DNA of 15,437 bases from Rhizobiaceae bacterium. GTDB lineage: Bacteria > Pseudomonadota > Alphaproteobacteria > Rhizobiales > Rhizobiaceae. Where the stretch lies: contig JACMIV010000386.1 in NCBI GenBank assembly GCA_014380965.1, forward strand, positions 1-15,437. Direction: 5' to 3'. Positions 7,303-14,956 of the stretch are shown one piece after another (position 1 is the stretch's first letter; each line of letters starts with the position of its first letter). Made by a program: the position numbers and the translations under genes. The notes below the pieces were generated by a model. The model was not told where the DNA came from. It did no database searches and saw only the letters and a program-made list of their open reading frames with translations.

Positions 7303-8733
7303 ATGGCTGACGACCGGCTGGTAAGCGATGCGCGCGACGAAGCAAAGCTGAAGGCCGAGGCCGAGCGGCCGGAGATCTACGACGAGGACGGCGAGTTCGA
7401 TTCGGACTACCTCCATCGCATCACCGAGGCACTGGCGAAGGACGACACCGAGCATCTCAAGGAGGATGTCGGCCCGCTTCACGAGTCCGAACTCGGCGAT
7501 CTTCTCGAACATCTGAATCAGGGCGAACGCCAGTCGCTCGTCCGAATGATGGGCGAGGATTTCGACTATGCGGCGCTGACCGAAGTCGACGAGGCCATCC
7601 GCCTCGAGATCGTCGACGCGATGCCGAACGCGCAGATCGCCGAAGCCGTGCTCGAGCTCGATTCCGACGACGCCGTCTACATCCTCGAAGATCTCGACGA
7701 GGAGGACCGCAAGGAGATCCTCGACCGGCTTCCCTTCCGCGAGCGAATCCGGCTGCGCCGCGCGCTCGAATATCCGGAGGAGTCGGCCGGACGGCGGATG
7801 CAGACCGAATTCGTGGCGGTTCCGCCGTTCTGGTCGGTCGGCCAGACGATCGACTATCTGCGCGACGACGAGGACCTCCCCGAACGTTTTTCTCAGATCT
7901 TCGTCATCGATCCGAGTTTCAAGCTCGAAGGCGCCGTAGCGCTCGACCGGCTTCTTCGAGCGCGGCGCCCGGAGAAGATCGAGGAGATCATGCATGAGAC
8001 GCGCCATGCGATTCCCGCCGCTATGGACCAGGAAGAGGCGGCGCAGATCTTCGAGCAGTACGATCTCCTGTCGGCCGCCGTCGTCGACGAAAATGAGCGT
8101 CTCGTCGGCGTTCTCACCATCGATGACGTGGTCGACGTGATCCAGGCCGAGGCCGAAGAGGACATCCTGCGCCTCGGCGGCGTCGGCGACGAAGAGCTGT
8201 CGGACACGGTGATGACGACCGTTCGCTCGCGCTTCCTCTGGCTTCTCATCAACCTTGGAACCGCGATCCTCGCCTCGCTCGTCATCGGGCTCTTCGATGC
8301 GACGATCGAGCAGATGGTGGCGCTGGCCGTGCTGATGCCGATCGTCGCCTCGATGGGCGGCAATGCCGGCACTCAGACGATGACGGTCGCCGTCCGCGCG
8401 CTCGCGACGCGCGACATCGACATCTACAATGCCGGGCGGGTCGTGCGCAGGGAGGTGCTGGTGGGCATGCTGAACGGCGTCGCCTTCGCGCTCATCATCG
8501 GCGTCGTCGCAGGCCTCTGGTTCGACAATCGCGGGCTCGGCGAGGTGATCGGCATAGCTCTCATCGTCAACATGATCGCCGCCGCCCTTGCCGGCATCCT
8601 CATCCCGCTGCTGCTCGACCGCGTCGGTGCGGACCCGGCCATCGCCTCGGGGACGTTCGTGACGACGGTCACGGACGTCGTCGGCTTCTTCGCCTTCCTT
8701 GGCCTTGCGGCGTGGTGGTTCGGGCTCGGCTAG
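7303..8733 (+). CDS. mgtE: Magnesium transporter MgtE
   Basis: MgtE is a homodimeric Mg2+ channel of the inner membrane that is gated by cytoplasmic Mg2+. The product has 476 residues. A highly acidic N-terminal superhelical domain covers about 30-145 (LHESELGDLLEHLNQGE, LEDLDEEDRKEILDRLPF). A CBS-domain pair covers about 150-285, including AAVVDENERLVGVLTIDDVV. A connecting helix and five transmembrane helices follow from about 300. The pore signature SMGGNAGTQTMTVAVRALA begins at S350, and the conserved aspartate of the last helix is D458 in TVTDVVGFF. All domains are present and in normal order. The acidic cytoplasmic domains are where regulatory Mg2+ binds in the family. The gene ends 15 bases from the convergent GST gene. 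Confidence 0.95.
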   Translation: MADDRLVSDARDEAKLKAEAERPEIYDEDGEFDSDYLHRITEALAKDDTEHLKEDVGPLHESELGDLLEHLNQGERQSLVRMMGEDFDYAALTEVDEAIRLEIVDAMPNAQIAEAVLELDSDDAVYILEDLDEEDRKEILDRLPFRERIRLRRALEYPEESAGRRMQTEFVAVPPFWSVGQTIDYLRDDEDLPERFSQIFVIDPSFKLEGAVALDRLLRARRPEKIEEIMHETRHAIPAAMDQEEAAQIFEQYDLLSAAVVDENERLVGVLTIDDVVDVIQAEAEEDILRLGGVGDEELSDTVMTTVRSRFLWLLINLGTAILASLVIGLFDATIEQMVALAVLMPIVASMGGNAGTQTMTVAVRALATRDIDIYNAGRVVRREVLVGMLNGVAFALIIGVVAGLWFDNRGLGEVIGIALIVNMIAAALAGILIPLLLDRVGADPAIASGTFVTTVTDVVGFFAFLGLAAWWFGLG

Positions 8734-8748
8734 GTCCCCGAGGCGCCA

Positions 8749-9429
8749 TCAGGCGACGAGGCGGCGGTCTTCCAGCCACTCTCCCGCCGCCTTCGCTTCC
8801 TCTTCGTGTTCCCGGTCCCTGTAGGGTTCGAGAAGCGCTGCCGCGTGCCACTCGCGCATCCCCTCGAGGGCAAGAAGCCGCGCAGGATACGCCTCCGCTG
8901 CGCCTTCGGCGGCGAGGCCGTAGGTCGCGAAGCGAAAGGCGACCGGCGCGAAGAATGCGTCCGCGGCCGTGAAGCGCTCGCCGACCAGGTAAGGACCGCC
9001 GAAACGCTCCAGCCCGTCGTTCCAGAGAGCCGAGAGCCGTGCGACATCGGCGTGGAGCGCCGGGGAGTGCGCGGAGAGGCGAACCCTAAGGCCGCAGTTC
9101 ATCGTGCAGACGTTCCGCAGAGCCTGGAACCCGGAATGCATCTCGGCCGCAGCGCTCCGCCCGAAGGCGCGGGCGCGGGCGTTGGCGGGCCAGATGCCGA
9201 CATGGCGCTCGGCGATATATTCGGTGATGGCAAGCGAGTCCCAGATCGAGAGATCGTCATGGAGGAGGCACGGCACCTTGCCGCTCGGCGAGATGGCGCC
9301 GCGGTCGGGAATGTCGTCCGAGAAGGGCCGCATCTCCTCCTCGAACGGAATCGCCAGTTCGCGCAGCAGGAGCCAGGCGCGCAGCGACCAGGACGAATAA
9401 TTTTTGTTGGCGATGATCAACGTGTACAC
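8749..9429 (-). CDS. Glutathione S-transferase family protein
   Basis: This is a cytoplasmic enzyme of the glutathione S-transferase fold, 226 residues from a GTG start. The thioredoxin-like N-domain (about 1-80) begins YTLIIANKNYSSWSLRAW. The serines at 12, 13 and 15 are in the usual place for glutathione activation, the cis-proline is P53 in GKVPCL, and D64-S65 in WDSLAITEYIAE are the gamma-glutamyl contact. The all-helical C-domain (about 90-210) has the GPYLVGERFTAADAFFAPV block with the N-capping motif. The substrate cannot be told from sequence; detoxification or a maleylacetoacetate isomerase-like role are both possible. A longer frame begins at an ATG at 9474 but has no ribosome-binding site. 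The gene is divergent from the MerR-type regulator, which might control it, though the palindrome lies much nearer the regulator. Confidence 0.85.
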   Translation of the reverse strand: MYTLIIANKNYSSWSLRAWLLLRELAIPFEEEMRPFSDDIPDRGAISPSGKVPCLLHDDLSIWDSLAITEYIAERHVGIWPANARARAFGRSAAAEMHSGFQALRNVCTMNCGLRVRLSAHSPALHADVARLSALWNDGLERFGGPYLVGERFTAADAFFAPVAFRFATYGLAAEGAAEAYPARLLALEGMREWHAAALLEPYRDREHEEEAKAAGEWLEDRRLVA

Positions 9430-9436
9430 GTCGTTT

Positions 9437-9441
9437 CCTCC
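9437..9441 (-). promoter_or_regulatory. Ribosome-binding site fixing the GTG start of the GST gene
   Basis: On the minus strand GGAGG lies seven bases before the GTG at 9429-9427. This is the strongest such site in the area and argues for the GTG over the upstream ATG at 9474. Confidence 0.65.
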
Positions 9442-9621
9442 AAGGATGCGATGTGTCGGGACGATCCTCGGCACCTTACGATGCCGGGCGACAGATCGTG
9501 AACCTCATGTGGGTCATGGTCTTGCCGCGCCCGCCGGCCAGCTCACGCGTCCCGCCGAGCATATCGTGATGCAGGACGGTTTGGTGGCGTCCGATGGATG
9601 GCCCATGGCAAATCCTCGGAA

Positions 9622-9640
9622 TTGACTTTTACGTAAATCA
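9622..9640 (+). promoter_or_regulatory. Candidate MerR-type operator and -35 box
   Basis: TTGACT (9622-9627) is a good -35 hexamer. It runs straight into the perfect palindrome TTTACGTAAA (9628-9637), 37 bases before the regulator's ATG. MerR-family proteins bind inverted repeats in the spacer between -35 and -10, so this is the expected place for autoregulation. The core resembles sites described for LiuR-type regulators. No convincing -10 box was found at the 19-20 base spacing usual for this family. Confidence 0.55.
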
Positions 9641-9674
9641 CGGATCAGACAGGATACGCAGTTCTGAGGATCTC

Positions 9675-10067
9675 ATGCGCGAACACTACACAATCACGGA
9701 GCTGACGCGAGAGTTCGACATCTCGACGCGAACGATCCGCTTCTACGAGGACGAGGGGCTCATCGCGCCGATTCGTCGCGGCCGCACCCGTCTGTTTCGC
9801 CAGTCCGACCGGCATCTCCTCAAGATGATCCTGCGCGGCAAGCGCCTCGGCTTCTCGATCTCAGAAATTCGCGAGATCATGCAGATGTATCGGACGCCGC
9901 CGGGCGAGGCGGGGCAGTTGCGGGCCATCGTGCGCCGCGTCAACGAGAAGCGGCGCGAGCTCGAACAGAAGCGGCGCGACATCGACGAGTTGCTCGCCGA
10001 GCTCGACAATGCCGAGGAAGCCTGCCTGACGCGGATGGCCGAACTCGGCGTGCCCCAGAGCACGTGA
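9675..10067 (+). CDS. MerR-family transcriptional regulator (LiuR-like)
   Basis: This is a 130-residue DNA-binding regulator. The N-terminal winged helix-turn-helix is MREHYTITELTREFDISTRTIRFYEDEGL (1-29), followed by RRGRTRLF and LKMILRGKRLGFSISEIREIM. A long dimerisation coiled coil (about 80-120, rich in RRELEQKRRDIDELLAEL) ends with a short tail. The single cysteine near the C-terminus (EEACL) lacks the metal-binding cysteine pattern of MerR or CueR. The RGKRLGFS and DNAEEACL blocks resemble LiuR, the regulator of branched-chain amino acid and acyl-CoA catabolism in proteobacteria. GAGGA at 9666-9670 is the ribosome-binding site. No liu or acyl-CoA dehydrogenase gene is adjacent, so targets probably lie elsewhere. 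Family assignment is firm; the LiuR-like label is inferred from memory of that family. Confidence 0.88.
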   Translation: MREHYTITELTREFDISTRTIRFYEDEGLIAPIRRGRTRLFRQSDRHLLKMILRGKRLGFSISEIREIMQMYRTPPGEAGQLRAIVRRVNEKRRELEQKRRDIDELLAELDNAEEACLTRMAELGVPQST

Positions 10068-10095
10068 GCCCAGCAGGCGGCCGCGCCTCCAGACA

Positions 10096-11118
10096 TCACC
10101 GCGGCATGGAGCATTCGAGCACCATGCCCTCGATTTCGGCGTCCTCCTCGCGTGTCGTCAGGCCTTCGAGAAAGGCCCTGAGAAGATCGGCATTCTCGAG
10201 CTTCACTCCGATGCAGCCGCAATAGGCCGCGCAGAAGTCGGCCTCCCTCCCTTCGGAGATGCAGCCGCGCCGGCATTCCGACTGGAGGATCGTCGCCGGA
10301 TCGGGCGGCGAGACCTGCGCGAAGGCCCAGACGAGCCCGAACAGAATCGGCTGGTGCAGGAGGTAGAAGACGAGCGAGCGGCGCCCGAGCCAGGACAGCG
10401 GCGACAGACGCGTAAGCCTTCTCCCGGCGCGCCCGATGGCTTCCCAACCGCCGCGATCGCTGACGAGGCGTGCGGCGGCGATGCCGAGAAGTACGGCGCC
10501 GAACCAGGGAAACAGCGGAACGTAATCGTTCGAGACCGGCGGTCGCTCCGCCATGCCGATCCAGGCGAGCCATTTCGGATTGGTCAGCGGTGTCTCAAAG
10601 ACTTGCGCCAGCGCGATTACGGCAAAGCCCGCGAGTGCTGTCAGCCAGAAGCGGAGCCTGACGAAGGCGAGGCCGAGAAAGCTTGCAAGCGCGATTTCGT
10701 GCAGGATGCCGAAGAAGACGAAGCCGCCCGGCGTCGCGAAGTAGGTCGTGCCGGTGATGATGGCCGCTCCCGCCACCACCTGCAGGAAACGCCCGCCGAA
10801 GGCCCGCCAACGGATGGCGCGCCCGTGCGCGAGCACGAGGCTGACGCCAGCCAGAAACAGGAAACTCGACGCGATCGAGCGGGCGAAGAGTTTCCAGCCG
10901 CCCGATCCCGTCGTGCCGCGTTCGACGTAGCCGAAGAATTCGAGGTCCCACGTGAAGTGGTAGACGACCATTGCGAGAAGCGCCGCGCCGCGTGCCGCGT
11001 CGAGAAGGTCGAGCCGGTTCCCCCGACCTTCGGACGGAGGGGCTCCTTGTCCGGACATCCTCGCTCGATCGCTCAAGAAGGCGGGAGCGGACGTCGGCGG
11101 CGGTGTCAGCGTCGACAT
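10096..11118 (-). CDS. DUF1624 / HGSNAT-type membrane acyltransferase-like protein with cysteine-rich tail
   Basis: This is an integral membrane protein of 340 residues. After a proline-rich cytoplasmic lead (1-33) the domain opens with GNRLDLLDAARGAALLAMVVYHFTWDLEFFG, the DUF1624 (heparan-alpha-glucosaminide N-acetyltransferase catalytic) signature with the conserved D/H residues. About seven or eight hydrophobic segments follow up to VFYLLHQPILFGLVWAFAQ (near 270). The C-terminal tail of about 60 residues is soluble, acidic and has five cysteines spaced C-x3-C-x9-C-x3-C-x-C (ECRRGC, DFCAAYCGC). The family is thought to move acyl groups across membranes; the substrate here is unknown. M1 is preferred weakly over an ATG at codon 21 (11058). 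The gene is convergent with the MerR gene and divergent from the aldo/keto reductase. Confidence 0.8.
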   Translation of the reverse strand: MSTLTPPPTSAPAFLSDRARMSGQGAPPSEGRGNRLDLLDAARGAALLAMVVYHFTWDLEFFGYVERGTTGSGGWKLFARSIASSFLFLAGVSLVLAHGRAIRWRAFGGRFLQVVAGAAIITGTTYFATPGGFVFFGILHEIALASFLGLAFVRLRFWLTALAGFAVIALAQVFETPLTNPKWLAWIGMAERPPVSNDYVPLFPWFGAVLLGIAAARLVSDRGGWEAIGRAGRRLTRLSPLSWLGRRSLVFYLLHQPILFGLVWAFAQVSPPDPATILQSECRRGCISEGREADFCAAYCGCIGVKLENADLLRAFLEGLTTREEDAEIEGMVLECSMPR

Positions 11119-11228
11119 GGGGCGGTGGCCTTCCGTCTGGAATCTGCAGGCGGCCGCCTATTTCCACGGAGAACGGACGGCAAGATGCGCGCGCGGCGCG
11201 CGCCGTGATGGCATGGAAAGGCACTCTC

Positions 11229-12059
11229 ATGAAGATCATCGAGGCGAACGGCGCGCAAATTCCCGCGCTCGGCTACGGGACCTACACGCTCGAAGGCGCG
11301 ACCTGCATCGACATGGTGGCCAAGGCGATCGATGCCGGGTATCGGCACATCGACACGGCGCGCATGTACGGGAACGAGACCGAGGTCGGGGAGGGGATCC
11401 GCCGGTCGGGCATCGCGCGGAACGAGCTCTTCGTCACGACCAAGATCTGGTGGACCGACATCGGCGAAGGAAACCTCCAGGACTCCGCCGAGGCCGCGAT
11501 CGAGGCCCTCGGCATCGGGCCGGTCGATCTCCTGCTCATCCATTGGCCCAATGCCGACGTCGACCTCGAGGAATCGATCGACGCGCTGAACGACACCATC
11601 GACCGCGGGCTGACGCGGCACATCGGCGTCGCGAACTTCACCAGCGCCATGCTGGACGAGGCCGCGGCGATGTCGTCCGCACCGCTCGTCTGCAATCAGG
11701 TCGAGTACCACCCGCTTCTCTCCCAAGATGCGATCCACGACGCCTGTCGGCGCCACGACATGGCGATGATCGCCTATTCGCCGGTCGGCCAAGGCGGCGT
11801 CCTCCTCGGCCATCCCGCGGTGCTCGCCATCGCCGAGCGGCACGGGAGGAGCGCCGCACAGGTGGTGCTGCGCTGGGAAATCCAGCAGGAGGGCGTCGGC
11901 GCCATCCCGCGGACGAAGAACCCCGCCCGCCTTGCCGAAAACCTCGACATCTTCGACTTCGATCTCGACGAGGAGGAGTTCCAGCAACTGGCCGGATTGT
12001 CGAAGAGGCGCCAGCGTCTGGTCGATCCATCCTTCGCACCGAACTGGGACAGGGTTTGA
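11229..12059 (+). CDS. Aldo/keto reductase (2,5-diketo-D-gluconate reductase-like)
   Basis: This is an NADPH-dependent cytoplasmic reductase of aldehydes and ketones, 276 residues, the usual length for the AKR5 / DkgA-DkgB type. The TIM-barrel opens with QIPALGYGTYTL. The catalytic tetrad is complete: D42 and Y47 in HIDTARMYGNE, K72 in TTKIWW and H105 in LLIHWPN. The cofactor end has AIPRTKNPARLAENLDIFDF, where the P-R-T-K region contacts the 2'-phosphate of NADPH. The start at 11229 has GGAAAGG seven bases upstream; an in-frame ATG at 11208 would add seven residues. The ydcF-like gene follows after 52 bases on the same strand. Methylglyoxal or 2,5-diketogluconate are substrates of relatives; the true substrate is not deducible here. 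Confidence 0.9.
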   Translation: MKIIEANGAQIPALGYGTYTLEGATCIDMVAKAIDAGYRHIDTARMYGNETEVGEGIRRSGIARNELFVTTKIWWTDIGEGNLQDSAEAAIEALGIGPVDLLLIHWPNADVDLEESIDALNDTIDRGLTRHIGVANFTSAMLDEAAAMSSAPLVCNQVEYHPLLSQDAIHDACRRHDMAMIAYSPVGQGGVLLGHPAVLAIAERHGRSAAQVVLRWEIQQEGVGAIPRTKNPARLAENLDIFDFDLDEEEFQQLAGLSKRRQRLVDPSFAPNWDRV

Positions 12060-12111
12060 GGAGAGGCAGCCGTAGCCGCTGTCAAGTCCGAGCCTCAATG
12101 CAGGAGCGTGA

Positions 12112-12966
12112 ATGTTCTTCTACGTCTCGAAGATCGCCTGGTTCGTGCTCCAGCCGCTGGTCGCGATCACGCTGCTTCTCTGTCTCGGTCTCGTTCTGAG
12201 CCTCATCGGCTTTCGGCGGGCAGGAATCCTGTCCTCGGTGCTCGGCGGTCTGTTGCTGGCGGTCTGCGCCCTGACGCCGGCGGGCCTCGTGATGACGGCG
12301 GCGCTCGAGAACCGCTTCCCGCGGCCCGAGTTGCCAGCCAAGGTCGACGGCATCGTCGTCCTCGGCGGCTCTTTCGACACCCGCGTGGCCAAAAGCCGGG
12401 GCGAGCCGGAGTTGAACGAGGCGGCCGATCGGATGACCGAGGCGATGGCGCTCGCGCGCCGCTATCCGCAGGCGAAGGTCCTCTTCTCCGGCGGTCTTGC
12501 TGCGATCCTCGAAGACGACGTTCCGGAGGTGGATTCGGCGCGGGACTTCTTCGCCGCGCAGGGTCTCGCGCCCGACCGGCTGTTGCTCGAGGGCGAGGCG
12601 CGAAATACGGCGGAAAATGCCGAATACGCAAGAGTACTAGCCGACCCGCAGCCCGGCGAGACGTGGCTGCTCGTCACCTCCGCCTCGCACATGCCGCGCA
12701 GCGTCGGATGTTTCCGCGTCGCCGGCTTCGACGTCCTTCCCTATCCGACCGACTATCGCACGCCACTCGGGGCATCTCTCTACCGGCCGTCCTCGGCGAC
12801 GACGCGCAATCTCGAGAAGGTGCATTTTGCGACACGCGAGTACATCGGTCTCGTCGCCTACTGGCTGACCGGGCGCACCGACGCACTCTTTCCGGCTCCC
12901 TCCGCGCCATCTTCCCCGGCGGTGGATGCCGCCACCTCCATCGGGGCAGCCGCTCCCAGCCTGTAG
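12112..12966 (+). CDS. YdcF / DUF218 family membrane protein (ElyC-like)
   Basis: This is a 284-residue inner-membrane protein. Two N-terminal transmembrane helices lie at about 8-31 and 38-63. A DUF218 domain follows, with AKVDGIVVLGGSFDTRV (76-92), KVLFSGGLA, the acidic LEGEARNTAENAEYA and WLLVTSASHMPRSVGCF, in the order typical of the family. E. coli ElyC (YcbC), with the same build, affects peptidoglycan and lipid carrier metabolism, so an envelope role is plausible. That is inference. The tail after about 265 is Ala/Pro/Ser-rich and low in complexity, and its coding bases overlap the end of the DUF3253 gene on the other strand. AGGAG lies five bases before the ATG. The gene is probably co-transcribed with the aldo/keto reductase. 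Confidence 0.85.
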   Translation: MFFYVSKIAWFVLQPLVAITLLLCLGLVLSLIGFRRAGILSSVLGGLLLAVCALTPAGLVMTAALENRFPRPELPAKVDGIVVLGGSFDTRVAKSRGEPELNEAADRMTEAMALARRYPQAKVLFSGGLAAILEDDVPEVDSARDFFAAQGLAPDRLLLEGEARNTAENAEYARVLADPQPGETWLLVTSASHMPRSVGCFRVAGFDVLPYPTDYRTPLGASLYRPSSATTRNLEKVHFATREYIGLVAYWLTGRTDALFPAPSAPSSPAVDAATSIGAAAPSL

Positions 12967-13205
12967 ACGCCCTTGAAATCTTCGGGATCGGCGATCCGCC
13001 CTTTGCGGCGAATGGTGAGAAGCCCCTCGCGGGCCATGGCGACGGCGGCGTCACGGATCGGCTTCATCAGAAGGCGCCAGCGCCTCTCGTCGGATCCGGC
13101 GATGGCGCGGGCGACCTCCGACGGGCAGATGGTCTTTTCCTCGCCGCGCGTCGCCACCATGGCGGCGATGACGGTGCGAAGATCTGCCGGGCGGGTCTCG
13201 GTCAT
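12858..13205 (-). CDS. DUF3253 domain protein
   Basis: This is a small protein of 115 residues. Residues 5-83 match the DUF3253 pattern: LRTVIAAMVATRGEEKTICPSEVARAIAG, then RRWRLLMKPIRDAAVAMAREGLLTIRRKGR and FKGVYRL. It has a winged-helix-like look, with an arginine-rich second half. Function is unknown. Its ATG overlaps the stop of the DUF599 gene in an ATGA, which implies translational coupling. The last 30 or so residues (Ala/Gly/Ser/Glu-rich) lie beyond the domain and are encoded opposite the end of the ydcF-like gene, an overlap of 109 bases. Confidence 0.8.
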   Translation of the reverse strand: MTETRPADLRTVIAAMVATRGEEKTICPSEVARAIAGSDERRWRLLMKPIRDAAVAMAREGLLTIRRKGRIADPEDFKGVYRLGAAAPMEVAASTAGEDGAEGAGKSASVRPVSQ

Positions 13206-13912
13206 CGCGATTCCATTTCCTCGAAGGGTTCGCTCACCGCGTAGCGCGCGGCGGAGAAGAACTGCCGGTGGGCGAGAATCACCATGACCAGCAGCGTCGT
13301 TACGACGAGCACGTAGGGCCCGAGGAACCAGCCGAGATAGGCTATCCCAAAGAAGATGCCGCGAAGGCCTGCGTTGAAGTGCTTGGCGGCGAGTTGGTTC
13401 ATCGTCGCGGCTGCCATGACGGCGCGCTTCGCCCGCTCCGGTTCACGTTCGGCATCGGCGCGCATCGGGATCGCACCGATGAGGATGGTGCAGTAGTTGA
13501 ACAGCCGGTAGGCCCAGCCGAATTTGAAGAAGGCATAGGCAAAGATCACGACGAGGCCGAGCAGTTTGGCCTCCACGAGCCCCCTGTCGAGCCGTCCATA
13601 GAAGGGCAGGTCGGCCGCGATCTCGGCGATGCGCTCGCTGGAGCCCAGCAGCGCGAAGCACCCGCCGATCGCGAAGATGCAGGAGGACGCGAAGAAGCCG
13701 GTGCCCTGCTGGAGCCCGGCCATGATGGCGGTGTCGATCATCCGGAGATCGCGCCCGAGCGCGACCTGCATCCAGCGCCGGCGCTGCGCGTTCATCGCCG
13801 CGGACAGGCCTTGCCTCGACCACGGACTCGCAGTGGTCAGCCAGTTGTAGAAAGCCCAAGCAAAAAGGAAGAGGGAGATGGCGAGGACGTCGGTGAGGTC
13901 GAATGTCGCCAT
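13202..13912 (-). CDS. DUF599 family membrane protein
   Basis: This is an integral membrane protein of 236 residues. It opens with MATFDLTDVLAISLFLFAWAFYNW, and further hydrophobic segments lie near 70-92, 112-135 and 198-222. A basic stretch, MNAQRRRWMQVALGRDLRMID, lies between the first and second helices. The order and the AIMAGLQQGTGFFASSCIFAIGG block match DUF599, whose function is unknown. The frame is open further upstream to an ATG at 13993, but those 27 residues are charged and precede the expected N-terminal helix; 13912 is therefore chosen, although its ribosome-binding site is weak. It is the first gene of a two-gene unit with the DUF3253 gene and is divergent from the DUF1489 gene. 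Confidence 0.83.
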   Translation of the reverse strand: MATFDLTDVLAISLFLFAWAFYNWLTTASPWSRQGLSAAMNAQRRRWMQVALGRDLRMIDTAIMAGLQQGTGFFASSCIFAIGGCFALLGSSERIAEIAADLPFYGRLDRGLVEAKLLGLVVIFAYAFFKFGWAYRLFNYCTILIGAIPMRADAEREPERAKRAVMAAATMNQLAAKHFNAGLRGIFFGIAYLGWFLGPYVLVVTTLLVMVILAHRQFFSAARYAVSEPFEEMESR

Positions 13913-14081
13913 CTGAGAACGAACCCCGTCATGCGGCCGAAATATCCGGGCACGCTGCTCTGGAGTGATCGCAAATTGAGCGTCCCATCGCAACGCGGAA
14001 CGCGGCGCCTCTCAGGCCTGCGGCGGCTTGCGGCCCTTCGCGTGCTTGACGCGCCGTCCGCCCAAGCGCCAGAAGACGGCC

Positions 14082-14516
14082 ATGCCACTTCACATGATCA
14101 AGCTCTGCGTCGGTGCCGATTCGGTCGAGGACCTCACTGACTGGGTCGCCGCCCGTCTGGACGCGGCCCGCCGGAACGGGGAGCCGCCGGAGCAGTACCA
14201 CCAGACGCGAATGATCCCGAAACGCATCGAGGAAATCATCGACGGCGGATCGCTCTACTGGGTGATCAAGGGCAAGGTCCAGGTGCGCCAGCCGATCATC
14301 GCGATTCGGCCTGTGGTCGACGGCGAGGGCATCAAGCGCTGCCACCTCGTCCTGGAGCCGCGTTTCGTCCTCACGGATTGGCAGCCGCGGCGCGCGTTCC
14401 AGGGGTGGCGCTACTTGACGCCGGCCGATGCTCCCGAAGATTTTGGCGATGGAGGGGAGGGCGCCATGGTCCCGCCCGACCTCAAGCGCGAGCTGGCGGA
14501 CCTCGGGCTTCTTTAG
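14082..14516 (+). CDS. DUF1489 family protein
   Basis: This is a soluble protein of 144 residues, the full usual length of DUF1489. It begins MPLHMIKLCVGADSVEDLTDWV and includes RMIPKRIEEIIDGGSLYWVIKGKVQVRQ and the ending HLVLEPRFVLTDWQPRRAFQGWRYL, all characteristic of this alphaproteobacterial family. The function is unknown, and the gene is a typical single-copy one. The ATG at 14082 is preferred because translation from the upstream ATG at 14028 adds arginine-rich residues outside the family; a later ATG at 14094 is possible. The ribosome-binding site is weak (AGAAG). Confidence 0.88.
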   Translation: MPLHMIKLCVGADSVEDLTDWVAARLDAARRNGEPPEQYHQTRMIPKRIEEIIDGGSLYWVIKGKVQVRQPIIAIRPVVDGEGIKRCHLVLEPRFVLTDWQPRRAFQGWRYLTPADAPEDFGDGGEGAMVPPDLKRELADLGLL

Positions 14517-14549
14517 CCTCGGTGGCGAGACGAACGGCTCTCTGTCGCC

Positions 14550-14837
14550 TTACGACCGCTGGAACTTCAGCCGGATCGCCGGCGTGCCGCCCGGCGTCTC
14601 GACGCGCAGGCTTAGATGAGCGACCGGTTGCGATCCGCGCCAAGCCCTCGCGCCATGACACAGCAAGAGGCCGACGAGGTCCTTCGCCTTGAGCAGCGAG
14701 CGACCGTCGCGGAACTCGGAGATCCGCATCGAGGCCTGCTGCAGGGGGTGCATGCCGACGACCGGATTTGCCACCGAAACCGAGGACGGACCGAAGCGCA
14801 GATGCGACACGCCTTTGTTTTCCTGATCGAGCGTCAT
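14550..14837 (-). CDS. Small unrecognised protein
   Basis: A 95-residue reading frame begins MTLDQENKGVSHLRFG and ends TPAIRLKFQRS. I do not recognise the family. It looks coding because third codon positions are strongly G/C, favoured codons such as GTC, CTC and GGC match the neighbours, and GAGG lies about nine bases before the ATG. A longer start at 14888 adds 17 residues without a better site. There is no signal peptide or transmembrane segment. The C-terminal alternation of hydrophobic and polar residues (VAHLSLRVETPGG) suggests beta strands. It faces DUF1489 tail to tail with a gap of 33 bases and lies downstream of the SPOR-domain gene on the same strand. Confidence 0.55.
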   Translation of the reverse strand: MTLDQENKGVSHLRFGPSSVSVANPVVGMHPLQQASMRISEFRDGRSLLKAKDLVGLLLCHGARAWRGSQPVAHLSLRVETPGGTPAIRLKFQRS

Positions 14838-14956
14838 CACTAAGGTCCTCAACGCAAATACGGGGGCGGGATCATGAAAAAGCGACACGCCTGCTCAGCC
14901 CGATCCGAGGTCACGGCGCGGATGCGCCGCATGGGGATCGAAGCCGTTCATTCCAA

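Noticed and set aside
9421..9430. CGTGTACACG palindrome at the GST start as an operator
   Set aside because: It lies over the GTG start codon and first codons and is short; coding constraint explains it as well.
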